Source: Telopea speciosissima
Lineage: Eukaryota > Streptophyta > Magnoliopsida > Proteales > Proteaceae
Assembly: GCF_018873765.1 (NCBI RefSeq)
Contig: NC_057924.1
Coordinates: 6,634,001-6,698,000 of the forward strand
Length of the DNA: 64,000 nucleotides
Direction: 5' to 3'
In this document: in pieces, positions 24,701-38,400 of the stretch
Layout: each line of letters starts with the position of its first letter
Position numbering within the stretch: the first letter of the stretch is position 1
The notes under the pieces: generated by a model
What the model was told of the DNA's origin: nothing
The model's input: the letters and a program-made list of their open reading frames with translations, nothing else
Databases searched by the model: none
Made by a program: the position numbers and the translations under genes

Positions 24701-27700
24701 GGTATGTCAGTTAGAGCTTCAACTGGAGGAGCCGATTGAGTGGTGGGTTGTGAAGTAGTAGATGACATCGTTTTCTTATACCACTGATACACTTGTAACG
24801 GTGAGGAGAGGACACAATTGGAACATCATCAAACAGCCAAAGACCGGCAGAGGTGGTGCACAATTACTATCAATCTCAACAGTAGAAATAGGTACATGAG
24901 GAAAGAATATGGAGGAACAAAATATGGAGTACTTTCAAAGAAGATAACATCGGCGCCGACAAATTGCCGATGAGTAACTGGGTCATAACATTTGTACCCT
25001 TTCTGGGTTCCAAAATAAGCAAGGAAAAGACACTTTACAGCCTTGGGAGATCATTTATCTACCTGAGGTTATAAATTATGAGCAAATCAAACACAACCAA
25101 AAATTTGATGCTTCAAAGAAAACAAGAGTGTTTTGGGAAACGCAATAGATAAAAGTGAATGGTTATCTAGAACAGAAGAAGACATCCAATTAATCAAATA
25201 AAATGCAATGAGAACAACATCACACCAAATGTGTGGGAACATTTATATGAATCATTTGGGACCGAGCAATCTCCAATAAGTGTCTATTTTTCCCTTCAAC
25301 AACCCCATTTTGTTGTGGGGTATATGAACAACCCGTTTGGTGGATCATTACCATGATCATAACAAAAACCTGAAATTTCACTCTTAAGTGTACTCAAGTG
25401 CACTATCAGAACAAAATACCTTAATAGAAGCATCAAATTGGGTCTTTATTTCATTATAAAAATCTTTAAAAACAGACAAAAATTTTGAACGATCTTTCAA
25501 CAAAGACACCCAAGTTAACCTAGGAATGATCGTCCACAAAGGTAACAAAGTAAGAAAATCCTAACCTATTTTTGGTACGACAAGGACCCTAGATGTTACA
25601 TCTGTGCTCGGACCCTGACCCGAACTCCGAATGTAGGTCTGAAACCCGATGGATCCTAGGTCATACCCACTAGCAACCCGTGGTGCACCGACCCGGTAAT
25701 CATTTTTGAAGGGGAATACCCGATGATGTCATACCTACCCATCCGGAGGCAGCTACCAGACTTGTGCTGCTGTTCCATACACAAATTGATGGATGACCTA
25801 AGGTACAGCCTCTGTCTCATCACAATAAGAATAAATTTATTTAAAACAATTAAATAGGGTTTAATGATCACAAATGGTGCAAGGACAATGCCCTTGGCAT
25901 GGCACAGACCTTGGTGGGGCTCAGGTGCAAGAACAGCAGGGATTTACCTACTGGTCCATCCCTACTGGTCTATTGGATCAACCAGTTGGATCGACTAGTA
26001 CTACTGTACAGCTCAGAATTCATCTCAGATGTGTGGGGCCCACCATCTCACACCCGGAGTCACCTCTCCGTGCTTAGAATGACCCGTGGAAATACTACCC
26101 CATCAATGTGGTCATGTGGGGCCCACTTTAGAGCCAATTGCATTGGGGAATGAACTCTTAAAATGCATTTTTATAAAAAAAAAATCAGTTTTTACCAAAC
26201 AGACCTTAGTGGCTGGCTTATATAAGCCAGCCTTAGTTCAAAAAGCCTTCCTTGCCTATTTCGTTGAAGAGAAGGAGAGAAGGAGAAAGAGAAGGGGGAA
26301 GTCTTGGGACCTTGTGCTTGGAATCCAACAAGGTAAATCTCTCTAAACTCTGCTGTTGTGCTGCTGCAGCCATGAGTCTTTCTCTGTTGTTGGCTGTACA
26401 GCCATGTCTTCATGTGTTTATCTAGTTAAACATATTCTACTGGCTTCCTTGCTTAGATCCTTTCATGCAAATGCAAATCTGCTATGCTTGGCCTGCTATC
26501 TACCTGTGCCATGATGAACATATGTTGTACCTACTGTTTCCAGCTTTAGATGAGTGATTCTCATGTTTTAATGAGCTTAGGATATAACCCATAGTGTATG
26601 CCTTATTTTTCTCTAAATGCATGATGAATCCCCAACCTATTGGGCATCACAGAGATGATCTGTAGCTATTAGAACTTCTTCCTATTCTGTTTTAGATAGT
26701 TTATGTGTGAACAATCATGTATGATGACCATGTAAGCAAAATAACCCAAGATCACATGCATGCTTGATTTTCCACCATGTAGATGTTGGTCATCATGCAT
26801 GGAACCTGATTATGATTCCTGATCATCCATGTAGACCATTGATCCAAAGATCCAAGCCAAAATAGCATTTGCTTTTGAAAATCTCGAGCTGCTTGTACAG
26901 TGGTCGATTGGATCAACCACTGTGAATCAACCACTGCAGGAAATTGAACCTGTGTTTACCCTGATTTACCCCTTGGTCTGTGATGCCCTGCATGAGGCTT
27001 TGCATGACATCCCAGCTGAAATCCATGCTCTGTACCCCTGTTTGGAGCTAGTCTGCCTTCCCGGGATGGGTTTTGTGCAGCCAAACTGATATCCGGCATG
27101 AGACCAACACCCGAACCACTGATATAGATACTGTAGGGCCATCTAGAAACCCTGATGAGAACCCCTCTTGATTCTGTAACTGAAAGTCCTATTGGTCCAT
27201 GGTCACTGGTCCATTGGATGGACCAGTACCAATCAACCACTGATGGAAACCTAGGACAGTATTGACTTTGGCCTACCCCTAGGCTTGAAACACTTTCCTT
27301 AGATCATCTGGGTATACCCCTGGTGCAAACCATTCCATTTCAGCCCTATTCCTACACTTGGAGCTACGGGTTGATTGCCACTGGTCCATTGGATAGACCA
27401 GTCCAATCCACCGGTATAAACCATTGATGAATAACAGACCCTAACCCCTGCAATTACCTAAAATAGTACCTAGGAACCCTTTGGAGACTGTTTCCTCAAA
27501 CCCCTTGTGGTTCTGGCCACAGTAGCCTATTGGTCCATTGCCATTGGTCCATTGGATAGACCAGTGCCAATCGACCACTGCTGTTGTCATGGCAGTTTTG
27601 AGTCTTACTTGATCTGGGAGCTAGACCAAGGTTTTCCCTAGCCTCCTGGGGTACTTTAATGAATATTAACGAATCATCTTTAATTTATTTAATTAGGCTT

Positions 27701-30700
27701 TGAGTGTCCGCCCGACGACGCGTACTCGTGTGCTCTTGCTAACCAGCAGTCTTCAGATCCGGCAGATTATAGTCAAGGTGAGTGGATATCAGATCATTCA
27801 TGTAGGTGTGGCCTTATGAATATATCGAAGACAACAAAGTTACCTTTATTACTATTATCTGTTCTATATTATTATTTAAATTGCTTTCGAATATTGGAAT
27901 TTACTGATGTAGCTATGGAATGTGGTTGTGAACCTGTTGAGTAAATAATTGATGAATCAAATGCATGCTATGTGAACTGTTAGTTTAGATGCCGTAATAG
28001 ACGGCTTGGAAATGAAAGGCATGGTGAGCCGTAGTATGGGCTACGGGATCACCGTGCATTTCATATTGGAAATGAGGTTTGTGGTAGCCTGTAGAATGGG
28101 ATACGGTCGACACCACTAAACTCATACTGATCATGTAGACCATTGGGCTCGGTAAACATACCCTTATGCTACAACCCTTCCCAACAGGGGTGTAGGTGTT
28201 GGGTGATCATGGCATCCTGAATGCCGAGGATAGCAGAAGCTGGGTCAGTTTGCTATGATTAACTAGGGGTCTGCCAAGGGAGGAGTTGGTGCTCACTACC
28301 CAGCGCGGGTTCCACCCGCAGCGATTGAGGTGGCAACTGAAGACGGAGGAGAAGCGACAGAGGTTATCGCCCGAGTCATTGCAAGTAGCATACACCTAGT
28401 GACTTAGTTGTGATGTTAGGTGGACTAGAGTAATAAAATTGAATCCAGCGTGTAGATTGATGATTGTGTTAGTTGTACCTGCTTGCATGAACTTATATTC
28501 ATTTGCTGGGCTTGGTGGAGCTCATCCCTCGTGGATTGTTTCTTTTAGATGATTTTGTAGATGGACATTACCCTGAGTGGGAGGATCCTTACAGACAATA
28601 TGGTGATGGTGATCGTGAACATTCTGGTGTGGACCCCTACGGAGGTGATCCCTCTGATGCGGGTGCACAGGATTAGGTTGGAGGAGCTTATCTGATGGTG
28701 GCTGTCCTTTCTTTTTGATGTTCATAGAACAATCTTTTTGTGGATAGCCGCATGGCACTTTTCTTTTGTATAGCTTACAGATGCAGCTTTCATGTATTTT
28801 GATTTATGATGCTGGGCTATGAAAGAGGCCATGCATGTAGTTGTTATGAGTTCCTGTGAGGTGACCCTCTGTTGAACAATGTAGTTAAGGTAGTACTATG
28901 GGTTATGAGCGACCGTCGGACAATGTACTTTGGTAGCTCTTTTGTGTATATATTACGCTTTAGCTTCCGTTGCACTCTGTTTCCAATTTTATATTGTAAA
29001 TGTGGTGTATGTCTGTTGAGTGGTGTTTGCTTCCGGATCCTAGAGTTTCGGCAGATGTGGTTCGACATCCGGGTCACCTGCCCGACCCACCTAGGGGGTG
29101 GTTTGGGGTGTGACAGAGTGGTATCAGAGCGAGAAGCTCTCTAAACTCACAGACAGCGGAATTAGGATTAAAGTAGACTAGATATGAGAGAAAAAAAAAA
29201 AAAAAAAAAACAAGAACATTAGAATAAATAGACAACGAGAAAATAGAATGATATAATAGGGGAACGGATTCAAGTCCATAGCTTTGGTTTACATAATATT
29301 TAGAGGGGGCATAAAGCCATTACACCAAAATTGGAAGTACTACTTCCCAATGTACATACTAGAAAAGTTCAAAAGTACAACCAGCAAGTTAGAAAAGCAG
29401 AAACAAACATAAAGTAAAGTCTTAAGAGTTCCTAGAAGGACTAAAGTAAGACTACTGCTGAGCTGAATTGGGTGGTGGCTGAGGTGGATGGGAATCAACC
29501 TGAAAGCATGCATCCCAAAAGTCCAACCTCTGCTCTATGGTGGCCACCCTACCACCAAGTGTTGAGAAACCCTGCTGCATTGTGGTAGTGAAAGCTCTCT
29601 AAGCTGACCACCCATAGAAGAAAGCTCTCTAAGCTGACCACCCATAGATCGAAGCTCCATCATCATGTCTCTCATGCTGTAAGTCTCCGGAGATGGAGGT
29701 GCTGCCTGAGAGGTTGAGCCGGTGAACTGCTCTGCACCTGGGAGGTCTTCTGCGTGTGGATCAGCAGCTTCTGGAACATCTATCTTACCCGCATTTCCAT
29801 CCTCATCATTGCTCCCTGGGGCACCCAATAAACCCATCTTCTTGATTGTAGTTCTGTTAATTGGAGTCTTGCCCTCCCTACCTACAACCTCACCAGTGAA
29901 ATCAACCCCAAAGTGCCTGAACACCTGGGATAAGAGCCTACCATATGGCAGGTTGCCATCTGACGGGTGTCTGGTGTGATACATCATCACTACCATGATC
30001 AGATAAGGCAGGTAGATATGTAGAACTTTCCCTGTGCCTGCCTTATACAAGCAAAAAGTAACAAAGGCCCGGAGCATAGAAACCCCTTGCCTGTTTCCAC
30101 CCTTGGGGCAGATGTTGTATTGAACACACCTGCTCAATAACCGGGCTGAAGGCTTAAAATCAACTTCTGAACTCGGAAAGTCCTCCTTGCCAGTCAACGC
30201 CTTAAACATATGGTTGCGTGTCTCCATGGGGAAATTCTCACTAGTGTCAGCCCTGGGCCTACAGTAGAGTCTGGAGCCTCTGTAGGATACGTGAAGTATG
30301 GCGGTTAAATCAGCGCAATTAAACACTATCTTGACTCCTTTCACCAAACTTGCAAGGCCATAGCCCTGGCACTCATTCTCACCAGCTGGCCTGAGGTTTC
30401 AGTAGAAATGCCTAATCAGGTTAGGGTAACAAGGAAGCTCGGGGTTAAGCATTGGAGCCCAACCCAATACATTGAACCTCTCATAGACCTTGAACTGTGG
30501 GAAGTCCTCTACCTTCACTACTTTCCCATTCTCGATCTTCTTATCTTGGAAGCTCCTCCAATCTCGAGCATGCTGGTGGCAGGAGAACCAAAACTCATCA
30601 TATTCACCCTCTTCTGAAGATAAGTCATGCTCTGAAGAATGCTCCTCAGACCTTGGAGATGGGGGTTCTGATGCGGAAGACTCAGATTCAACTCTTTGGC

Positions 30701-32388
30701 GCTTGCTGGCTGCAATTTCTTTGCCCTTGCTTCGAGTAAGGCGAGTAGACATCTAAAATAGAAGAAAACAGGAATGCCATAAGTAAAAAAAAAGAAACAG
30801 CATGGGAGCATGGATTTATCAAAAAAAAAAAATCTTGGTTTATACAACTATGAACTGTACATTGCATAAGTGGGAATGCAAACCTAGGGCTGATTAGAGA
30901 GAAAATAAGAATGGAAAGAAAGGGGAAAAACAGTATGGAGCATGAATGCCAATGCAACACATGTCTAATAACCTCCAAATCCATCAAGATCACATTTAGA
31001 ATAGAAGAAAAATTTAAACAGGGATGCAAAAACCCTGGGCTAATAGGAGAAGAACTAGAACAAAAAAAAAAAACAGCAAAAGGGGTATGAATACCAATGA
31101 GAATCATGCCAAGGAACCCCAAATTTATAAAGTTATGCATTTGGAATTGAAGAAAACTAGTAGAGATGTAAAACCCTAGGTTTATTTGGGAGAAACAGGG
31201 GAAAAACGAAAAAAGCAGGAATTTGGGAGAAAATCTTGGTTTCCATGAGAACTTACCTTGAATCTCGAGATTGGATGCAAGAATCCTTGGAAAAACTCTT
31301 TGGAATGGTGGAGGAAGAGTGCTTCAAGCCTCTCTGGTCGTTCCTGTAGCTTCCCCTTAGCCAAAACAGATTTTAGGTTGAAGAGAAATGAACCACGGGT
31401 CGTTTTATATTCTGCCCGATTCTCTGGTCGATTGGATCGACCAGTGCCAAAGGACCAGTAGCAGGATAGCAGCAGAAATTCGAAAAAAAAAAATATACAG
31501 CAAACATGGCTAGAAAAAAGATCTGGGTTTTGCAACATTTTCATTTAAAAAAAAAAAGGATACACGAATAAAAAATATATATATTACTAAAACATGCAAG
31601 TTTGAATAATTAGCTATAAAAAAAAAATAGAGGGGTAATGCATGTAGCATATGTACATGGAAGCTTATGAGTGAGCAGTTTTAATGCATCCATCTGTACT
31701 AAAATAGGACCCCAAAAAAAAAAAAAAAAAAAAAAAATTCATTTATGGATGGCCATGGTAAACCGCCTAAAAAACACCTGAGGAATAGGTAATTTAACAA
31801 TTTGTATGTAAGCCCCAATTGTGTACTAGGCTGAAATTTATATGGTTGTGTAAGACCATATATATGTATGTTGCTATGCGACTGTAATTGTGTTGTTTTG
31901 TAAGGATTGATAGGCATTTGGGATCAATAACCTACCATAGAATAGACCATCCGTGGAGAACTAACGACTGTTTTTCCTATGACAGGTAATGGTCGTGTTG
32001 CTTGGACTTGGCAAAATTCCAGCAGCATGCGTTACCTTAGGAGATTAAGGAAAAGGCTAGCCAGAATCCGTGTAATTAAGACTGCAGCCAAGAGACTGCT
32101 AAGAGAACACCTAGATTGGGCTGAAGTCTGTAGGATTGAGGAACGTGAATTTTTCCTCGCATTGGCAGAACAAGCTAGAGACGATATCTTTTACCTAGAC
32201 ATGCATGCATATATGACCGGACAGCGACTCCAGAGTCTAGCTTGCTGAGTTCAGGTACCAGGAAGAGGAAAAATGTGTGTACCTATATTAAATACGTGAG
32301 CATGCTTTTAGTAAAATACAAGATGCGTTGATAATATAGAAATGTGTATATCTGTGTGTGCAATGATGATGTGTGATTGCTTTATTAA

Positions 32389-32419
<31 letters not shown>

Positions 32420-35400
32420 AGTAAGCAAATATATATTTACATATAGAATGTAATGTATACGTAACAAGCACATTACCTTCGCTCTCTTTCCAGAAAGTAG
32501 TCATGGTTAGTACAAGGGCAAACAAGAGAGCTTGTAGCGAAGAACAACCTCATTTCGTACGAGAAGCGAGACCATCAAGTGATCCGGGCCCAACCATTGA
32601 AACATCTGCTACCTCTGGGAGCATGCGTGAGGTCCCTCCTCCCCGAACTCACGAAGTTCCTCCAGCACCTGCGATCCCTCCAGCTCAAGTACCCCCACCT
32701 CCACCAATTATGACTGCCGGAGAGATCTTAGCAATCATGGCTACCATGACGCAGTCCATGCAACAACATCAGCAAGTTCAACTGCAGATTCAGCAACAAG
32801 AAGAGCTGATGACCAGCATGAACGCACTACTTATGGCTGCCACACAGCAGAGAAAAGTGCCGCAACCTAACCGTCCTCCTCCTATGCCCCAAGTTACACT
32901 AGAAAACTCCACTGCTAAGGTGATGGAGAAGTTCAAGAAACTCCACCCTCCATCTTTCTCTAAGGTTGAATCAGATTCACTACAGCCTGAGAGGTGGATT
33001 AGCGCCCTGGAGAAGGCTTTTGAAGTGCTAGAATGTACCAACGCCCAGAAACTGATATGCGTTGGGTACCAGTTGCAAAATGAAGCCGCGGCATGGTGGA
33101 AATCTGCTCGGCCAAATCTTGAGGCAACTCATCCTGACCCAACATGGGATCAGTTCAAAGAGGTATTTTTCAAGAATTACTTCCCAGAGAGCCTCAGAGA
33201 CAGAAAGGAAGCAGAGTTCTCTGTCCTTACACAAGGATCAAAGACGGTATTGGAATACCAACAACAATTTGAGGACCTGCTCCATTTTGCGCTAGATTAC
33301 TTGAGGAATGAGGCAAGCAAGACCAAGAAGTTTGAGAAAGGACTCAAACCTGAAATTGGGGCTATGTTGTCAATCATGGAGATTGAAACCTATGCTCGGA
33401 TGGTTGATAAGGCTAAAACCGTTGAAGACAGACTGAAGGATAAGTCGACTACATCGCAAGGATCAACTAAGAGGCCTAGTAACTTCCAGAATTACAACTG
33501 GCCTAACAAGACTTTCAAGAAGCCTGGCAGCCCTAGTCCACTGCAGTACCGACGGCCGGAAACGGGCCAGAACTCGCAACCATACCGTTCGGCCTATAAT
33601 CAATCAAATAAGTATGTTCGTCCGGCTTCTGGTCAAACCACAACATCTGTCCAGACTCCGCGGTCGACGACAAGCCAAGCAAGTCAAGCTTCATCTCAAC
33701 CTGCTCGCTCTGTGCCTCCTTCTCAATCTACCTATCTCACCCGATGTTTTGAATGTGGCAAACCTGGTCATTGGGCAAAGGGCTGTAAGCATCGAAGAAA
33801 CAACGTATCCTCAAGATTCCAACCATCTGGCCGACCCAACCTACATTAAGACGGCCAGACTCAAGGGAAAGTGTATGCGTTGACCAACGAGGAAGCCGAA
33901 GCGGATCCAGAAGTAATGACAGGTATTTTTCCAAAAGAACCATCAAATCAAGTTTAGATAAGTTATATGGTATAGGGTAGATCTTTGATTGCATCATTAT
34001 CTTAATTAAACTTAGGTACTCTAAACCTAGCGTCCATCCTTGTGTATGTGCTATTCGATTCCGGCGCATCGCACTCCTTTGTCTCTAATATCTTTGCAAG
34101 TAGAATGAACTTAACTCCAAGAAATATAGGGCACAAGTTTGCAGTGAGCACCCCAGCCGGAAGCGTAATAAGTTTGAAAGAGGTATTCGATGCTTGCCCC
34201 ATAGAAATTTGTGGGCGGAACTTGATGGCATGTTTGATCAAGTTTGATATGAAGGACTTTGATGTAATCCTAGGAATGGATTGGTTGTCCGCTCATGGAG
34301 TAAGTGTTATGTGTGCGGAAAGAAAGATCGTGTTTAAGCCTAAGGAAGGAGATGAATTTACCTACAAAAGTGAACCGGTGAGGAAGCCCAAGAAGGTGAC
34401 GATATCCGCACCCCAAGCGAAGAAGTTATTGGATGATGGGTGCCAGGGATATCTGGCTACAGTTATGGACACAGAAGCAAAGGTAAAGCCATTGGAGTTA
34501 GATGTAGTTCGGGAATTTCCTGATGTGTTTCCCGAAGACCTAACTCAACTGCCACCAGAGCGAGAAACAGAGTTTGCGATAGATCTGATCCCTGGGGTGG
34601 CCCCGGTGTCTAAAGCACCGTATCGTATGGCGCCTATAGAGTTGAAGGAATTACAAATACAGTTGCAAGATCTATTAAAGAAAGGGTTTATCCGGCCCAG
34701 TGTGTCACCTTGGGGAGCGCCGGTCCTGTTCGTAAAGAAGAAGGACGGAAGTATGCGTATGTGCATCGATTATCGGGAGCTGAACAAACTTACAATAAAA
34801 AATCGATACCCGCTACCGCGTATCAATGACTTGTTCGATCAGCTGCAAGGCGCTAGTGTTTTCTCAAAGATTGACCTCAGATCCGGGTATCACCAGCTGA
34901 GAATTAAGAGCAGTGATATCCATAAGACTGCATTCAGAACGAGGTACGGACACTACGAGTTTTTGGTGCTGTCCTTCGGACTGACAAATGCCCCTGCAGC
35001 ATTCATGGATATGATGAATAGGGTGTTTCATGACGTTTTGGACAAGTACGTCATAGTCTTCATAGATGACATTTTAATTTATTCAAAGAATACAGAGGAA
35101 CATGTACACCACCTGAGGTTCGTACTTCAACGGCTAAGAGAACACCAACTGTTCGCGAAGTTCAGCAAGTGCGAATTTTGGCTCCGCCAGATAGGGTTCC
35201 TGGGACATGTAGTCTCGAGTGAGGGCATTAAAGTCGACCCCGGAAAGGTCAAGGCGGTCCTTGAATGGGAGACCTCGAAGAACGCCACGGAAATCCGTAG
35301 TTTCCTGGGACTGGCCGGTTACTACCGCAGATTTATTGAAAACTTTTCACGAATATCGGCACCCATGACTCGTCTGACCAGGAAAGGAGCAAAGTTTGAA

Positions 35401-38400
35401 TGGTCAGATGCATGTGAGAAGAGCTTTCTCGAGCTTAGAAGATTACTGGTGTCGGCTCCGGTTTTGACCATCCCAGATGGCACAGGTGGCATGATTGTGT
35501 ACACAGATGCGTTAAGAACTGGTTTGGGCTGTGTATTGATGCAAAAAGGGAAAGTGGTCGCCTATGCATCGAGACAGTTAAAGGAGCATGAGAAGAACTA
35601 CCCCACTCATGACCTGGAGTTAGCAGCGGTGGTCTTCGCCTTGAAAATTTGGCGGCATTATTTATATGGCGGGAGAAGTGAAATTTTTAGTGACCACAAG
35701 AGCTTGAAGTATTTCTTCACACAGAAGGACCTGAATATGAGGCAAAGAAGGTGGTTGGAACTAGTAAAGGATTACGACTGCGACATACAGTACCACCCCG
35801 GAAAGGCCAACGTAGTCGTAGATGCGTTAAGTAGGAAGGCTCAGACACAATCTCTTGCCTCCCTAGCTGCTAGTGAACAGTTGATTGAGGAAGCCAGAAA
35901 GTTTGATTTGGAACTCATGATCGATGGGACAACAGTATTGTTGGCAGCCCTGGATGTCCAACCATCCATTAGAGAAGAGATAATAGAAAAACAACCGAGG
36001 GATCCGGAGTTGTGGAAGATTATTAGTGGCATCCAACAAGGAACTTGGGAAGATCTGGACTTCTCGATTGCTAGTGATGGAGCACTGAAATTTAGAGATA
36101 GACTGTGCGTTCCAGCCGATTATGATGTACAGGATCGAATTCTCAAGGAAGCCCACAATTCACCGTACTCCATACACCCAGGCAGCATAAAAATGTTCAA
36201 GGACCTAAAGGGGTATTATTGGTGGATTGGTATGAAGGAGACCGTAGTGCTGTACATTTCAGAATGTCTCTCCTGCCAACAAATAAAGACGAAAAGGCAC
36301 AGGCCGCATGGGCTGTTGCAACCATTACCGTTCCGGGAGTGGAAGTGGGATCATATTACCATGGATTTTGTGACTGGTCTACCGTTGACTAGGAAGGGCA
36401 TGAATGCTATTTGGGTGATCGTTGATAGATTGACAAAGTTGGCCCACTTCATTCCTATAAAGGTTACTTATCCGCTGGACAAGCTGGCTCAGCTATACAT
36501 CGATGGCTTGATTCGCCTTCATGGTGTGCCAGTCAGCATTGTATCTGATCGAGACCCTAGATTCACCTCAAGATTTTGGAGATGCCTTCAACAAGCTATG
36601 GGCACTCGGTTGAACCTCAGTACTGCCTTCCACGCTCAGATCGACGGGCAATCCGAGCGGACCATACAGACATTGGAAGATATGCTCAGGGCATGCACCT
36701 TGGAGATGAAGGATAGTTGGGACTCGCATGTTCCCCTGATAGAATTTGCTTACAATAATAGTTACCATTCCACCATTGGAATGACACCCTACGAAGCACT
36801 GTATGGGAGGAAATGCCGCACACCTCTCTACTGGGATGAAGTTGGAGAGCGGCGCATGATAGGCCCGGAATTAGTACAGGTCACTTGCGAGAAAGTGGAC
36901 ATGATTAGAGAAAAGATCAAAGCGGCTCAATCAAGGCAAAAGAGCTATGCTGATAATAGAAGAAAGGATATTGAGTTCGCGGTCGGCGAAAAAGTATTTC
37001 TTCGAGTATCACCAACCAAAGGCATCACACGCTTTAGCCAGAAAGGGAAGCTGAGACCGAGGTATATTGGTCCATACGAAATCCTAACAAGAGTTGGACC
37101 AGTAGCATACCGGCTAGCTCTACCCCCGACATTTGAGGGTGTACATAATGTGTTTCACGTGTCGATGCTAAAGATGTACATCACCAACCCGACACATGTA
37201 CTTTCGGCTGAACCTGAACATCTTGGCGCTGACCTAACCTACGGGGAGCAACCCGATGAGATCTTGGCTCGGAAGGAACATAAGCTCCGCAACCGCACTG
37301 TTACTCATGTCAAGGTTCGATGGAGAAACCACACCCCCGAGAAAGCATCGTGGGAAAAAGAAGAAGAAATGCGTAAAGAATACCCTCACCTTTTCAATTT
37401 ACAAGGTACATTAATTTCGAGGACGAAATTCTTGTAAGGGGGGAGGATGTTACATCTGTGCCCGGACACTGACCCGAACTCCGAATGTAGGTCTGAAACC
37501 CGATGGATCCTAGGTCATACCCACTAGCAACCTGTGGTGCATCGACCCGGTAATCATTTTTGAAGGGGAATACCCGATGATGTCATACCTATCCATCCGG
37601 AAGCAGCTACCAGACTTGTGCTGCTGTTCCATACACAAATTGATGGATGACCTAAGGTACAGCCTCTGTCTCATCACAATAAGAATAAATTTATTTAAAA
37701 CAATTAAATAGGGTTTAATGACCACAAATGGTGCAAGGACAATGCCCTTGGCATGGCACCGACCTTAGTGGGGCTCAGGTGCAAGAACAGCAGGGATTTA
37801 CCTACTGGTCCATCCTAACTGGTCTATTGGATCAACCAGTTGGATCGACTAGTACTACTGTACAGCTCAGAATTCATCTCAGATGTGTGGGGCCCACCAT
37901 CTCTCACCCGGAGTCACCTCTCCGTGCTTAGAATGACCCGTGGAAATACTACCCCATCAATGTGGTCATGTGGGGCCCACTTTAGAGCCAATTGCATTGG
38001 GGAATGAACTCTTAAAATGCATTTTTATAAAAAAAAAATCAGTTTTTACCAAACAGACCTTAGTGGCTGGCTTATATAAGCCAGCCTTAGTTCAAAAAGC
38101 CTTCCTTGCCTATTTCGTTGAAGAGAAGGAGAGAAGGAGAAAGAGAAGGGGGAAGTCTTGGGACCTTGTGCTTGGAATCCAACAAGGTAAATCTCTCTAA
38201 ACTCTGCTGTTGTGCTGCTGCAGCCATGAGTCTTTCTCTGTTGTTGGCTGTACAGCCATGTCTTCATGTGTTTATCTAGTTAAACATATTCTACTGGCTT
38301 CCTTGCTTAGATCCTTTCATGCAAATGCAAATCTGCTATGCTTGGCCTGCTATCTACCTGTGCCATGATGAACATATGTTGTACCTACTGTTTCCAGCTT

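Noticed and set aside
25656-29144. Many 60-94 codon frames in the LTRs
   Set aside because: The same frames recur in both LTRs without domains, and are explained by LTR sequence, not genes.
30490-30756. Sense-strand frames opposite the antisense ORF
   Set aside because: Low-complexity shadows of the reverse-strand frame.
31430-31470. Promoter element in the gypsy leader (GGTCGATTGGATCGACC)
   Set aside because: It is a single variant of the LTR palindrome; nothing indicates a promoter here.
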